Source of the DNA: Fuerstiella sp.
Lineage (GTDB): Bacteria; Planctomycetota; Planctomycetia; Planctomycetales; Planctomycetaceae
Reading direction: 5' to 3'
DNA length: 64,000 nucleotides
Assembly (NCBI GenBank): GCA_022843805.1
Contig: JALHMY010000012.1
Coordinates: 56,924 to 120,923 of the forward strand
Positions within the stretch are counted from its first letter, which is position 1. Every line of letters starts with the position of its first letter. Of the stretch, positions 26,885-34,522 are shown piece after piece. A program made the translations under genes and the position numbers. The notes beneath the pieces are model-generated. The model had not been told where the DNA came from and did not search any database. It saw only the letters and a program-made list of their open reading frames with translations.

Positions 26885-27933
26885 TTGATTCACCCCCGCT
26901 GTGAACGGAACTTTAGTCGTTTCATCGATATTCTATCATTTTTTACCGCGATAGGCGAAATGAAACCGCGAAACGTCGGTCTGTGAAACCAATAAGCCTT
27001 TGACTTCGCGCTGGCGGATTTTGAGCGTGGAATGATCGAGGGTCCGTGATCGTGGTTCGCGGCGGCGGACGAGAAGGCGTCAAGCCGAAGGGTTTCGAGA
27101 AGGCTTTGTTCAGGAAGCCCGGTGAAATCAGGGCGGTCGATGGATCGCAGCTCGCGAGTGCGTATCGGGTAAAGCAATCGGCGATGATGGTCGGAATGGG
27201 CCATCGAGATGACGCTGTGAAGCGGGGCTGGTGGCCGAACTTGCGAATCAGCCCATTCGACATGCTGCGCGCGGATGCCTGGACGTGCGGAAGTCCGGGC
27301 GATGCGGTCTGTTATTCTCTGATTTTCACATGCAGCGCGCACCGACAGCCTACGGGACCAGGGGCGAGTTTCAAAATCGGATCGACATTCTGTTGACTTC
27401 CTATCCATTGATTGTTCTATCCCGAATCACAATACGGGAGCGCGTGCTGTGGAGCCACAGCCTCAAAACAGCCAGCCGCCCACGAGCTTGCCTCGTGGGT
27501 TTACCTCGCCTATGCGCCAGGCGAAGTGCGTTCGAACGTCCCGGTTCCGCAGGCTCGTTCTTGGCGCAAAGGCCCTGCGAGCCCACGAGGCGAGCTCGTG
27601 GGGGCTAGGTGACGGGATGAAAGCGGACCATTGAAGTACAGCGAGTGCGTGAGTCCTCGCGGCGTGTCAGGAGCCACGCGAGCCGGCTCGATGTTCCGGC
27701 CTGTCTTCGAATGACGAGCCGCGCTGGGATTGCTGTTGCTGTGGTTACTGTGATCGTTGCGACCGGGCGAATGCTGACTGCGATCCATGAGAGAGTGCCT
27801 CTGACGAGAGATCTGAAAAGCAGAGCGTCCCCTTGACGCTCCCACAACAGTCAGAAAAACGGTTCGCTATAGCAAACGCCAGACTTTCCCTTTAGAATTT
27901 GCTCACAGCAACCCCCGCCGCGACAGCGGCTTA
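26885..27933. other. Non-coding remainder between attC 3 and attC 4
   Basis: No convincing gene. The longest minus-strand frame (26890-27408) is Arg/Pro/Ser-rich without domain character. A foldback repeat lies at 27479-27601. Together with the reversed pair this makes a 1.65-kb interval between adjacent attC sites, longer than a normal cassette, so attC sites were probably lost. Confidence 0.5.
27479..27601. repeat. Foldback element with 21-bp inverted ends
   Basis: CCCACGAGCTTGCCTCGTGGG near 27480 and CCCACGAGGCGAGCTCGTGGG near 27581 are inverted copies of each other with one mismatch, and each is itself a palindrome. The 80 bases between them contain another short inverted pair (CGCCTATGCGCCAGGCG). 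Confidence 0.7.
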
Positions 27934-28023
27934 CTTGAACCAAGCCGGTGCACCGGAATGCAGTCCGGGCTCTTCCTGAACTCGCCGTCACCAGTCTGCA
28001 TCCGGTGACCCTGGTCGTATGCC
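27934..28023 (+). repeat. attC-like site 4
   Basis: Nearly the same sequence as site 3: CCGGT, unpaired G at 27950, CACCGG, unpaired A at 27957, ATGCAG, and right arm CTGCATCCGGTGACC. The AAC at 27938 is nine rather than eight bases from the unpaired G. The right box reads GTATGCC instead of GTTxxxx, so this site may be partly inactivated. Confidence 0.72.
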
Positions 28024-28038
28024 ACAACGGGTAGTCCA

Positions 28039-28638
28039 TTGGCCCACACAACGGCTCAATTCGAATTACGCAAGACCTTTTGCGTGCTTGCCTCAGTCGT
28101 TGCTCTATCGGGAACAGTTGCTGCGGTATGTGTGCAAGATACGCAAGTGTCACGGCCGGTCACCCTCTTTGAGCTAGTCGCGGAATCGCACCTACTTGAG
28201 ACCGTCCTTCAGTATGATGATTCTCGCAACAACGCGCTCCTGTTTTCGAAAATCGACCCTGCAACCGTTTCTGAACCACTCCAGACAGAAGTCCGAAAGA
28301 TCGCCTCCCAGGCAATCGCGAACTTCAGGCGATACACGGAAAAGCCATTCCTCGCATCGATAGGGCAGCACCACGAAGCCATTCGTCGCCTCCGCGAACT
28401 CGATTTCGTGATCGATGCCCAGATCGTGTCCGCAGACGCTCACGCGATAATTGACTGTTTTGCTGAATACCCGTTCCTCGATCCACGTATCCTGGCCATG
28501 TCATACCGCGACCACGATACGATTTCCATCGTCACTGGTGTGGTAAATGGTCCATTGGATGGCGGCGGATCCTTCTACGTTGCCCGTCGCGAAAGTGGTC
28601 GCTGGGTTGTGCGTCGAAGTGGGAGTTGGGTGTCGTAG
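28039..28638 (+). CDS. Secreted protein of unknown function, cassette 6
   Basis: 199 residues, apparent TTG start at 28039, 15 bases after attC 4. An N-terminal signal peptide (TFCVLASVVALSGTVAAVCV) precedes a soluble domain rich in helices with a C-terminal beta part (SIVTGVVNGPLDGGGSFYVARRESGRWVV). No known family. The start is uncertain because no ATG fits the signal peptide. It ends three bases before the next attC. Confidence 0.6.
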   Translation: MAHTTAQFELRKTFCVLASVVALSGTVAAVCVQDTQVSRPVTLFELVAESHLLETVLQYDDSRNNALLFSKIDPATVSEPLQTEVRKIASQAIANFRRYTEKPFLASIGQHHEAIRRLRELDFVIDAQIVSADAHAIIDCFAEYPFLDPRILAMSYRDHDTISIVTGVVNGPLDGGGSFYVARRESGRWVVRRSGSWVS

Positions 28639-28640
28639 GG

Positions 28641-28729
28641 GCATAACCATCCGCTCAACCCGAGTTGCCGAGTTGGGTTTTTGACATTGACGCTTTCTCG
28701 CGGCAACCGGGTTAGCGGGGTCGTTGAAC
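28641..28729 (+). repeat. attC-like site 5, the best-formed
   Basis: Boxes GCATAAC (28641-28647) and GTTGAAC (28723-28729, a perfect GTTRRRY). AAC, CATCCGCT, unpaired C at 28656, AACCCG, unpaired A at 28663, GTTGCCG. The right arm CGGCAACCGGGTTAGCGG pairs with all 18 remaining bases. Here the first unpaired base is C, as in classical attC sites. Confidence 0.88.
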
Positions 28730-28944
28730 TTAACCGCTTTGTGGTGGTGTAGCGGCTTCTGTTGAAGTTCGTCAATCGGCCGCTGACAGCAGATGGTTCC
28801 GGGATCGTGACTGGCGACCGAGCACAGGACGTTCGTGCAGAGTACTGCAAAAAGAACGATGACGCCTGCTGATTGCATCGCCCTTGTTGGTCGCATATTC
28901 AGTTTCAGTCAGTCCGATGAGTCGTCCACAGAATGCGTCACTTC
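28723..28944. repeat. Repeat R1, copy 2
   Basis: Starts exactly at the GTT box of attC 5. It carries the same minus-strand protein start as copy 1 (ATG at 28878, MQSAGVIVLFAVLCTNVL…CCQRPIDELQ). The frame continues antisense through the attC into cassette 6, to a stop at 28501. Confidence 0.82.
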
Positions 28945-29110
28945 AATCAGGCGGTTTGCGGCCTGGGGTTCTTCTTTAAGACGACTGCTCCCAGGCGGTG
29001 GCATGTTGACATGATCCCCTTGGGCAAACGACCGAAGGAGCTGCCGGCGGTTCTGAGCGGTGCAGAAGTGAATCGGCTGCTGTCATGTGTGAAGTGTCAC
29101 AGGCATCTCC
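28933..29110 (+). pseudogene. Tyrosine recombinase fragment
   Basis: The stretch GLGFFFKTTAP followed by MIPLGKRPKELPAVLSGAEVNRLLSCVK matches the junction between the N-terminal and catalytic domains in integron-type and related tyrosine recombinases (…RPxxLPxVLSxxEVxxLL). The catalytic domain is not present. The frame continues as repeat sequence and stops at 29151. Confidence 0.6.
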
Positions 29111-29494
29111 CGTTTCTGCAGCCCGGCCCCAACCGGCTTCACGCCGGTTGAGGCCAGGTTTGGCAACTACACTACCCCGGCTCAGCGCAATGAGTTCAGA
29201 CGGCTGGATCCACCACGCTTGTAGTTTTCAAACCGTGGCACAACCGACGCGGGGTCCAATGGTGTGGACTTATTGTCGCCTTTCGCTCCGCGAAAGTAGC
29301 GTTCTCGTGTGTTTTCGCGGAGCGAAAAGCGACTATGGAAATCCGCACCATGCTTAAGTCCACGCCATTGGACGCGGGGTCGGTTGGGGCCGGAAGTCCT
29401 GGTGGCCTTGTGTCCGCGATGTTCAAATTGCAAGTGGTTGTCCACAGCAGGCTGTGGACTGGAAAGCGGCAGCAGGCTGCCGCAGTCCAGGGGG
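28940..29494. repeat. Repeat R2, copy 1
   Basis: About 555 bases, nearly identical to 33900-34456. It contains a recombinase relic at its left. It then has a chain of hairpins: CAACCGGC / GCCGGTTG at 29130, an 18-bp inverted pair (29255-29272 and 29355-29372) enclosing the CTTTCGCTCCGCGAAAG palindrome, and GTCCACAGC / GCTGTGGAC and GCGGCAGC / GCTGCCGC at the right end. Confidence 0.85.
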
Positions 29495-29531
29495 AAGACT
29501 GTGGACATCGCTCGGAGATTCGTCTGCGATT

Positions 29532-29692
29532 AATTTTTCTGTCCTGAAACTTTTCTGCCAATTCTTCCTCGGGCCTGCAACATCACGGCTATGGCCGGTG
29601 CGGCCAGGCCTCAATTGCCTATCCACAAACTTAGGTTGTCATTGAGTCGCATTTTTTAACCACAGATATCACAGATGGGCACAGATAAAACA
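29532..29692. repeat. Repeat R3, copy 1
   Basis: About 160 bases shared with 33445-33606. It starts TTTTTCTGTCCTGAAACTTTTCTGCC, a word family also found in the 299-bp tandem repeat at 40.3 kb. It ends with the widespread motif AACCACAGAT…CACAGATAAAAC. Confidence 0.75.
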
Positions 29693-30024
29693 TAAACAAC
29701 GATCTTGCTAGCCGGGTGACGCACCGTGCCGGTGACGATGTGTGTTGTTCAACCCCTGTCTCGCCAGGAAAAACGGACATCGTCAGGCCAGCGGAGATGG
29801 CGTCCTGTTTGCTAAAAAAACGCCGCGACTGTTACGATTCCAGAGTTTCCCAGCGCTCCAGACAGTGCAGCAGTTCCTGTTCAAATTCCACCGGAAAGAA
29901 AACCGGCCAGCGTTTTTACGCGGTCATGGGAAAACAGGGAGTCCTGCAGGAATTCGACAACATGTCGCCTTTCGCCGTTAACCAGCAGAACAGTGGAATC
30001 CGAACAAACAGCCCGGTGAGCCTG
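29693..30024. other. Intergenic gap
   Basis: About 330 bases with no supported gene; the region is downstream of the DUF1573-like pseudogene. Confidence 0.4.
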
Positions 30025-30640
30025 TCATTCTTCGTTACCAGAGTTCAGTGTTGACGTCCCCGTAGCACGGTCCGGTCGTTCGGAGAAAACGACAGGTACT
30101 TGAAGGGAAGGCATTTCCGGATGCGAGGTCTGAATGTCGATGAACGAATCGAGAAACTCGCCTTTCAGGAAGGATGCTGGTATTTGCAGAGATATTGAAT
30201 GGGTCAATTGAGGTGTGGTGGAGATCGCTTCAGGCAGATTCAGGCGTTCCGTGCCGCAGGTGACACTCGTTGACTGAATTTGAAATGGCTGATCATCTTT
30301 GGCGATCACCAGAATCTCCTGATTGACAGACGAGTCCCGGCTGACGCTGATTTCTCCGGGAACAACATGTCTCCACGGCAAGGAGTTCCAAAGGTAACTC
30401 GCCCGTGTTTTTTAAAGTGACCTCAATCGTTTGAAGGGGCGATTCACTGGAGTATTTCACATCAAATTCACGAGGTTCCACCTGCAATGAAGGCGGATCA
30501 GCACTGCATCCTCCAGTGAGACACAGCAATCCTGCGAAAAATAATCCGGAGAAAAAGGCGGGTTGTTCAGTTCCGTAGATGCGACATCGGGTGAACTGAG
30601 AGGGAACAGTGACCATTGAATTTCTGTTCTCGAGTATCAT
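30025..30640 (-). pseudogene. DUF1573-like lipoprotein, frameshifted
   Basis: ATG at 30640 overlaps the pseudopilin stop as ATGA, with GGGGGA upstream. A signal peptide with lipobox LTGGC is followed by a beta-sandwich start (LQVEPREFDV…IEVTLKNTGELPLELLAVE) typical of DUF1573 proteins. Around 30375 the frame shifts. The second half (HVVPGEISVSRDSSVNQEILVIAKDDQPFQI to the stop at 30025) is in another frame. The family's SCGC-type motif would fall at the break. It could be a true pseudogene or a sequencing error. Confidence 0.65.
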
Positions 30641-31644
30641 AGATTTCCCCCAATTTCTGCTCCGGCATAAGTTCCCATTCCCCGCCACACGGTCAGATCA
30701 ATGGAATCGGAAACGAAGTGCACGGAACCATCAGCGAAGAGGGCAAACACACCGCCCGGATGGAAGCTTTTCGCCGAATACGTGCCCAGCGTACCGACTC
30801 CGGCGCTGGAGCAATCCGGAGTCGAAGAGTTCGGGCCGAGAATATGATTGTATCGAGTGATGCCGAAGTGGCCGAACAGCCAGCCGGTGCTTCGAAATGA
30901 GAAGTGATTCTGTCCGTTCGTCACCAGAGTGCTGCAGGCATTGACAATATTGTCAGGTAAAAGATCGGGCGGCAGCAATCCATTCAGGTAGGGTACATAC
31001 GCGACATCGCGTGACGGCGAATAGTCTTTGGGATTGTGGTCCCCAATCAGTCGTTCGGAAAACGCGACGGTGTTGGACAGCCCATCGGTAATCCGCGAGC
31101 TGCGTACACCGATTCCCACGCCGTTGAGCATTGTGTTGGGTGCCGGCCAGTCGGGGGTGGCCAGTCCGCTAAACGATGTTCCCATGCAATACAGATAGCT
31201 GATGCAGCCTGGTGGGACGTCGTCAGAGGGACAGCAGAAGACCGGTATGCGCGACTCCATGTGGACCTGATTTTCGGAGCTGATGAGCGGGTCGCTTCCT
31301 GACCACATGTCCGTGGTAACATCAATTTTCTCATAGAGCACGGCCTGGTCGAGTCCAGGCAGCATTTCGAACTGTGCCGACCGGGGCAGCCAAAGAGGAA
31401 CCTGGTCCGGAGTCGGCCATCCGCGGAGATTCCGGCGAGTCGGAGGAAAGAATCCTTTCTGTTCATGAAAAGCGTGAAATGCGATTCCGAACTGTCTCAG
31501 ATTATTGGAACACTGAATGGCGCGGGATTTTTCCCTTGCCGACTGAACGGCAGGAAGCAGAAGTGCCGTCAGCAGCCCAATCAGACCGATCACGGTCAGC
31601 AGTTCCACAATTGTGAATCCGGACCGGCGATTCTGAGATGGCAT
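30637..31644 (-). CDS. DUF1559 pseudopilin-like protein
   Basis: 335 residues from ATG at 31644, GAGGAG upstream. It has a prepilin cleavage site and helix (GFTIVELLTVIGLIGLLTALLLPAVQSARE), the DUF1559 body with CSNNLRQFGIAFHAFHE, and the C-terminal H-X9-DG motif (HPGGVFALFADG). It is probably cleaved by prepilin peptidase and placed at the inner membrane or in a pseudopilus. Such genes occur in very many copies in planctomycetes. Its stop overlaps the lipoprotein start. Confidence 0.93.
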   Translation of the reverse strand: MPSQNRRSGFTIVELLTVIGLIGLLTALLLPAVQSAREKSRAIQCSNNLRQFGIAFHAFHEQKGFFPPTRRNLRGWPTPDQVPLWLPRSAQFEMLPGLDQAVLYEKIDVTTDMWSGSDPLISSENQVHMESRIPVFCCPSDDVPPGCISYLYCMGTSFSGLATPDWPAPNTMLNGVGIGVRSSRITDGLSNTVAFSERLIGDHNPKDYSPSRDVAYVPYLNGLLPPDLLPDNIVNACSTLVTNGQNHFSFRSTGWLFGHFGITRYNHILGPNSSTPDCSSAGVGTLGTYSAKSFHPGGVFALFADGSVHFVSDSIDLTVWRGMGTYAGAEIGGNL

Positions 31645-31717
31645 CACGCTGATCTCCTCGGCACTTTTCGGAAGGGAACGAAGATCATCAGCAACCAGGT
31701 GAGTGAGACGAACATCA

Positions 31718-32950
31718 TCAGGCGGTCTGACGAAACCTGAGCCAGATGGCGGCAACAATCGCCACACACGAAGCACACAGAATGACCATCGTGAGATAAG
31801 ACCCTGTTTCCGGTTTAGCGTTCACGGTTCCTGTGCTGAGTGGCGTCGCCGCTGTTGTGGAAACCGTGGCTATGGGTTCTGAAGTAGCCGCTTCGGCCAG
31901 TTCCGGATGTCGGAATAACCTCTCCTGATTTCGAACTTCCGCAGCGGCGTTTTCGCCATCTTCACCTCCCACAAAATTTCGTACCTGCCGCCGTGTACCA
32001 GCGTTATGAATGACTTCAGCGCCCTCCGTCAGAACGGGCTTAAACATACTGTCCGGGATGGTACTGTTGATCTCCACGGAACTGATTGATGATGTCGTGA
32101 TGCTCGCCAATGAATTTGAAATAAAAGTATAAAACAGAGTTTCCTGCGGAAACCGGCGAGGCTTTTTCAGCAGTGAATCCTGAATCTCAGTAAATGATCG
32201 AACGCCCGCGCCGAATGTCAGGAGAACCTGCTGCCCCGCTGGTCGTCCTGTAACGTTTTCGGACACCTGAACTAACCACATCCGCGGCAGCCACATTTCC
32301 TGTTCGTCAAACCACGCAGTCAGCGTACACATCTGACCTGAAGCATTCTGGTACTCCAAAAGAGGCCATTTGACAGCAGGGAATTCGATGAACTCATCCT
32401 TATCCACCTGCAGTCTTGCCGGTTCTCGCGTGATTGTTTCGTGCCGTGCCTTCTTTATCAGTGAGACGAGGGTTTCTCCCTGCACAGAATCCGCATGGGA
32501 AAATCGTAATGTCCATCCCAGTGCCATGGGAGGAGCTGCCCATTCATCGATTAGGTCGGGGAACGTTTGGCTGTATTCCACCTGGCTAACTCGATGCGGG
32601 TCAAACTGGTAGTAAAAAACGTTGATGGCTTCTGATCCGGTCCATGCACACCAGAGGCGCGGCCTGCGTTTTCCACGGTAGTCGAAATTTGGATCACTGA
32701 ATAACACGACTCGCTTCCCGGACCTGGCCCACGTCAATTCGACTTCAGGCTCATCTCTGATACGGCCGCCAAAATCCCGTGTCTTCCGCAGAAATCGGGC
32801 CTGCACTGAAACGACTGAAGACTCGTAGTCCCGATTCGCATTCAGAATGATTTTTGCAAGCTGCGCCGTATCTTCTGCTGCATGGGTCATGGCCGCCGTT
32901 AACATCACTGCCAGAGTAAAGCCCGTCAATTGGTTGCGACCGGAGTTCAT
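31718..32950 (-). CDS. Secreted, C-terminally anchored protein of unknown function
   Basis: 410 residues from ATG at 32950. An N-terminal signal peptide (FTLAVMLTAAMTHAAE), a beta-rich body with VQARFLRKTRDFGG and ARSGKRVVLFSDPNFDYRG, and a C-terminal membrane helix (YLTMVILCASCVAIVAAIWL) with a basic end are visible. The body resembles planctomycete outer-membrane lipoprotein-sorting (LolA-like) proteins, but I cannot confirm this. It heads the three-gene minus-strand group with the pseudopilin and lipoprotein genes. The frame is open upstream to 33166, which is not family-like. Confidence 0.7.
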   Translation of the reverse strand: MNSGRNQLTGFTLAVMLTAAMTHAAEDTAQLAKIILNANRDYESSVVSVQARFLRKTRDFGGRIRDEPEVELTWARSGKRVVLFSDPNFDYRGKRRPRLWCAWTGSEAINVFYYQFDPHRVSQVEYSQTFPDLIDEWAAPPMALGWTLRFSHADSVQGETLVSLIKKARHETITREPARLQVDKDEFIEFPAVKWPLLEYQNASGQMCTLTAWFDEQEMWLPRMWLVQVSENVTGRPAGQQVLLTFGAGVRSFTEIQDSLLKKPRRFPQETLFYTFISNSLASITTSSISSVEINSTIPDSMFKPVLTEGAEVIHNAGTRRQVRNFVGGEDGENAAAEVRNQERLFRHPELAEAATSEPIATVSTTAATPLSTGTVNAKPETGSYLTMVILCASCVAIVAAIWLRFRQTA

Positions 32951-33184
32951 GATTGTGCCCTTTTCAGAGAAGAGCCATGCAGCGCGAAATCGTGCTGTTC
33001 CGCAGAAGAACTTCAAGCACTTCTGAACGAAGTCGTCGTTCAGTTCCCGTTTCTGAAGGCTGTTGATGATCAACCGGCTAACAGATACTGCTGGCCTGGA
33101 ATGAAGATTGTCAGCCCTGACTCGTTTCAGTTGCCGATGCAATGATCGGCTACGACGACTCTGCAATAGAATCCAATGTCAGCG

Positions 33185-33272
33185 GTATTGGCGTATTGGC
33201 GTATTGGCGTATTGGCGTATTGGCGTATTGGCGTATTGGCGTATTGGCGTATTGGCGTATTGGCGTATTGGC
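33185..33272. repeat. 8-bp simple tandem repeat, 11 copies
   Basis: Eleven perfect copies of GTATTGGC. It lies between the start of the 410-residue protein gene and repeat R3, outside any supported gene. The unit is not a multiple of three, so slippage would change any reading frame across it. Confidence 0.95.
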
Positions 33273-33444
33273 GTTGCACGTAGTGTATTGCTGCGGCTTT
33301 AGTGCGGCAATGGAGAAAGCTACTTTTTTTGAGAATTTCTTTTAGGGATGATTTTTTTCGAGTTGTAGCCACACCACTGCAAGCCATAAGGCTGCTGCCT
33401 GTTGACGATCGGTTGCTGACTCGTCGGTGTCCCGCTGTTCCGAC

Positions 33445-33606
33445 ATTTTCCTGCCCTGAAATTTTTCTGCCAATTCTTCCTCGGGCCTGCAGCATCACGG
33501 CTGCGGCCGGTACGGACAAACATCGAATGCTTATCCAGATATATAGTTCGTCATAGAGTCGCATTTCTTTAACCACAGATAACACAGATTGGCACAGATA
33601 AAACAC
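33445..33606. repeat. Repeat R3, copy 2
   Basis: Matches 29532-29692. It is followed within 40 bases by R1 copy 3. In the first occurrence R3 comes after R1 and R2, here before them. The inverted word TTATCTGTGAAAATCTGTG follows at 33622. Confidence 0.75.
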
Positions 33607-33622
33607 AAACGCGTTGCCCCTG

Positions 33623-33796
33623 TTATCTGTGAAAATCTGTGTTGAACTTAGGCGCTTTGTGGAGATGTGGCGGCTTCTGTTGAAGTTCGTCAGTCGGCCG
33701 CTGACAGCAGATGGTTCCGGGATCGTGACTGGCGACCGAGCGCAGGACGTTCGTGCAGAGTACTGCAAAAAGAACGATGACGCCTGCTGATTGCAT
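33623..33796 (-). CDS. Small secreted-type protein encoded in R1, copy 3
   Basis: 57 codons from ATG at 33796 to TAA at 33623. It starts MQSAGVIVLFAVLCTNVL and keeps VASHDPGTICCQRPTDELQQKP, so signal-peptide-like hydrophobic start and cysteine pair are preserved as in the other two copies. Function unknown. It may be only a passenger of the repeat. Confidence 0.35.
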   Translation of the reverse strand: MQSAGVIVLFAVLCTNVLRSVASHDPGTICCQRPTDELQQKPPHLHKAPKFNTDFHR

Positions 33797-33864
33797 CGCC
33801 CCTGCTGGTTGCCGGATCAGTCTCAGTCAGCCCGATGATGAGTCCACAGGATGCGTCGCTGCAC
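33641..33864. repeat. Repeat R1, copy 3
   Basis: Begins GTTGAACTTA like copy 2 although no attC precedes it here. It is close to copy 2 in sequence, then continues with about 35 extra bases before R2. Confidence 0.8.
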
Positions 33865-33899
33865 TGCACATGATTGAGGTACGAGAAATCCAGTGGAGT

Positions 33900-34456
33900 T
33901 CGTTCAATCAGGCGGTTTGCGGCCTGGGGTTCTTCTTTAAGACGACTGCTCCCAGGCCGTGGCATTGTTGACATGATCCCCTTCGGCAAACGAACGATGA
34001 AGCTGCTGGCGGTTCTGAGCGGTGCAGAAGTGAATCGGCTGCTGTCGTGTGTGAAGTGTCACAGGCACCGCACGTTTCTGCAGCCCGGCCCCAACCGGCT
34101 TCACGCCGGTTGAGGCCAGGTTTGGCAACTACACTACCCCGGCTCAGCGCAATGAGTTCAGACTGCTGGATCCACCACGCTTGTAGTTTTCAAACCGTGG
34201 CACAACCGAAACGGGGTCCAATGGCGTGGACTTAGTGTCGCCTTTCGCTCCGCGAAAGTAGCGTTCTCGCGTGTTTTCGCGGAGCGAAAAACGACTATGG
34301 AAATCCGCACCATGCTTAAGTCCACGCCATTGGACGCGGGGTCGGTTGGGGCCGGAAGTCCTGGTGGCCTTGTGCCCGCGATGTTCAAATTGCAAGTGGT
34401 TGTCCACAGCAGGCTGTGGACTGGAAAGCGGCAGCAGGCTGCCGCAGTCCAGGGGG
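33900..34456. repeat. Repeat R2, copy 2
   Basis: Nearly identical to 28940-29494, with the same chain of hairpins. It ends about 65 bases before the stop codon of the next minus-strand gene (34523). Confidence 0.85.
33903..34068 (+). pseudogene. Tyrosine recombinase fragment, second copy
   Basis: Same fragment as at 28933 but further decayed: AVCGLGFFFKTTAP and MIPFGKRTMKLLAVLSGAEVNRLLSCVK are now in two frames with a stop between them near 33971. Confidence 0.55.
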
Positions 34457-34522
34457 GACAACTCCAGTCGCTGCCGACATTCAGTCTTTTCAACTGCTTT
34501 CTTCGAATCTCGCGGAGGAATT

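Larger units (their letters stand above)
23452..28729 (+). mobile_element. Degraded chromosomal integron: integrase relic plus cassette array
   Basis: The layout is integrase relic (minus), then on the right five attC-like sites at 24388, 25116, 26282, 27934 and 28641. They separate short, unrelated genes whose starts lie 12-20 bases after the GTT box. Several gene ends run into the attC. The cassette set (four-helix-bundle protein, PIN toxin-antitoxin, small proteins of unknown function) is typical of chromosomal integrons. Decay is shown by the missing integrase catalytic domain, the missing attC after the third cassette, and broken cassette genes. Confidence 0.75.

Noticed and set aside
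26890..27408. 172-codon minus-strand frame in the integron region
   Set aside because: Composition is Arg/Pro/Ser-rich, with no domain and no clear start site; probably noncoding repeat sequence.
33185..33272. Protein-like frames with repeated YWRIGVLA or QYANTPIR
   Set aside because: They are translations of a noncoding 8-bp tandem repeat; no ribosome-binding site or domain supports them.
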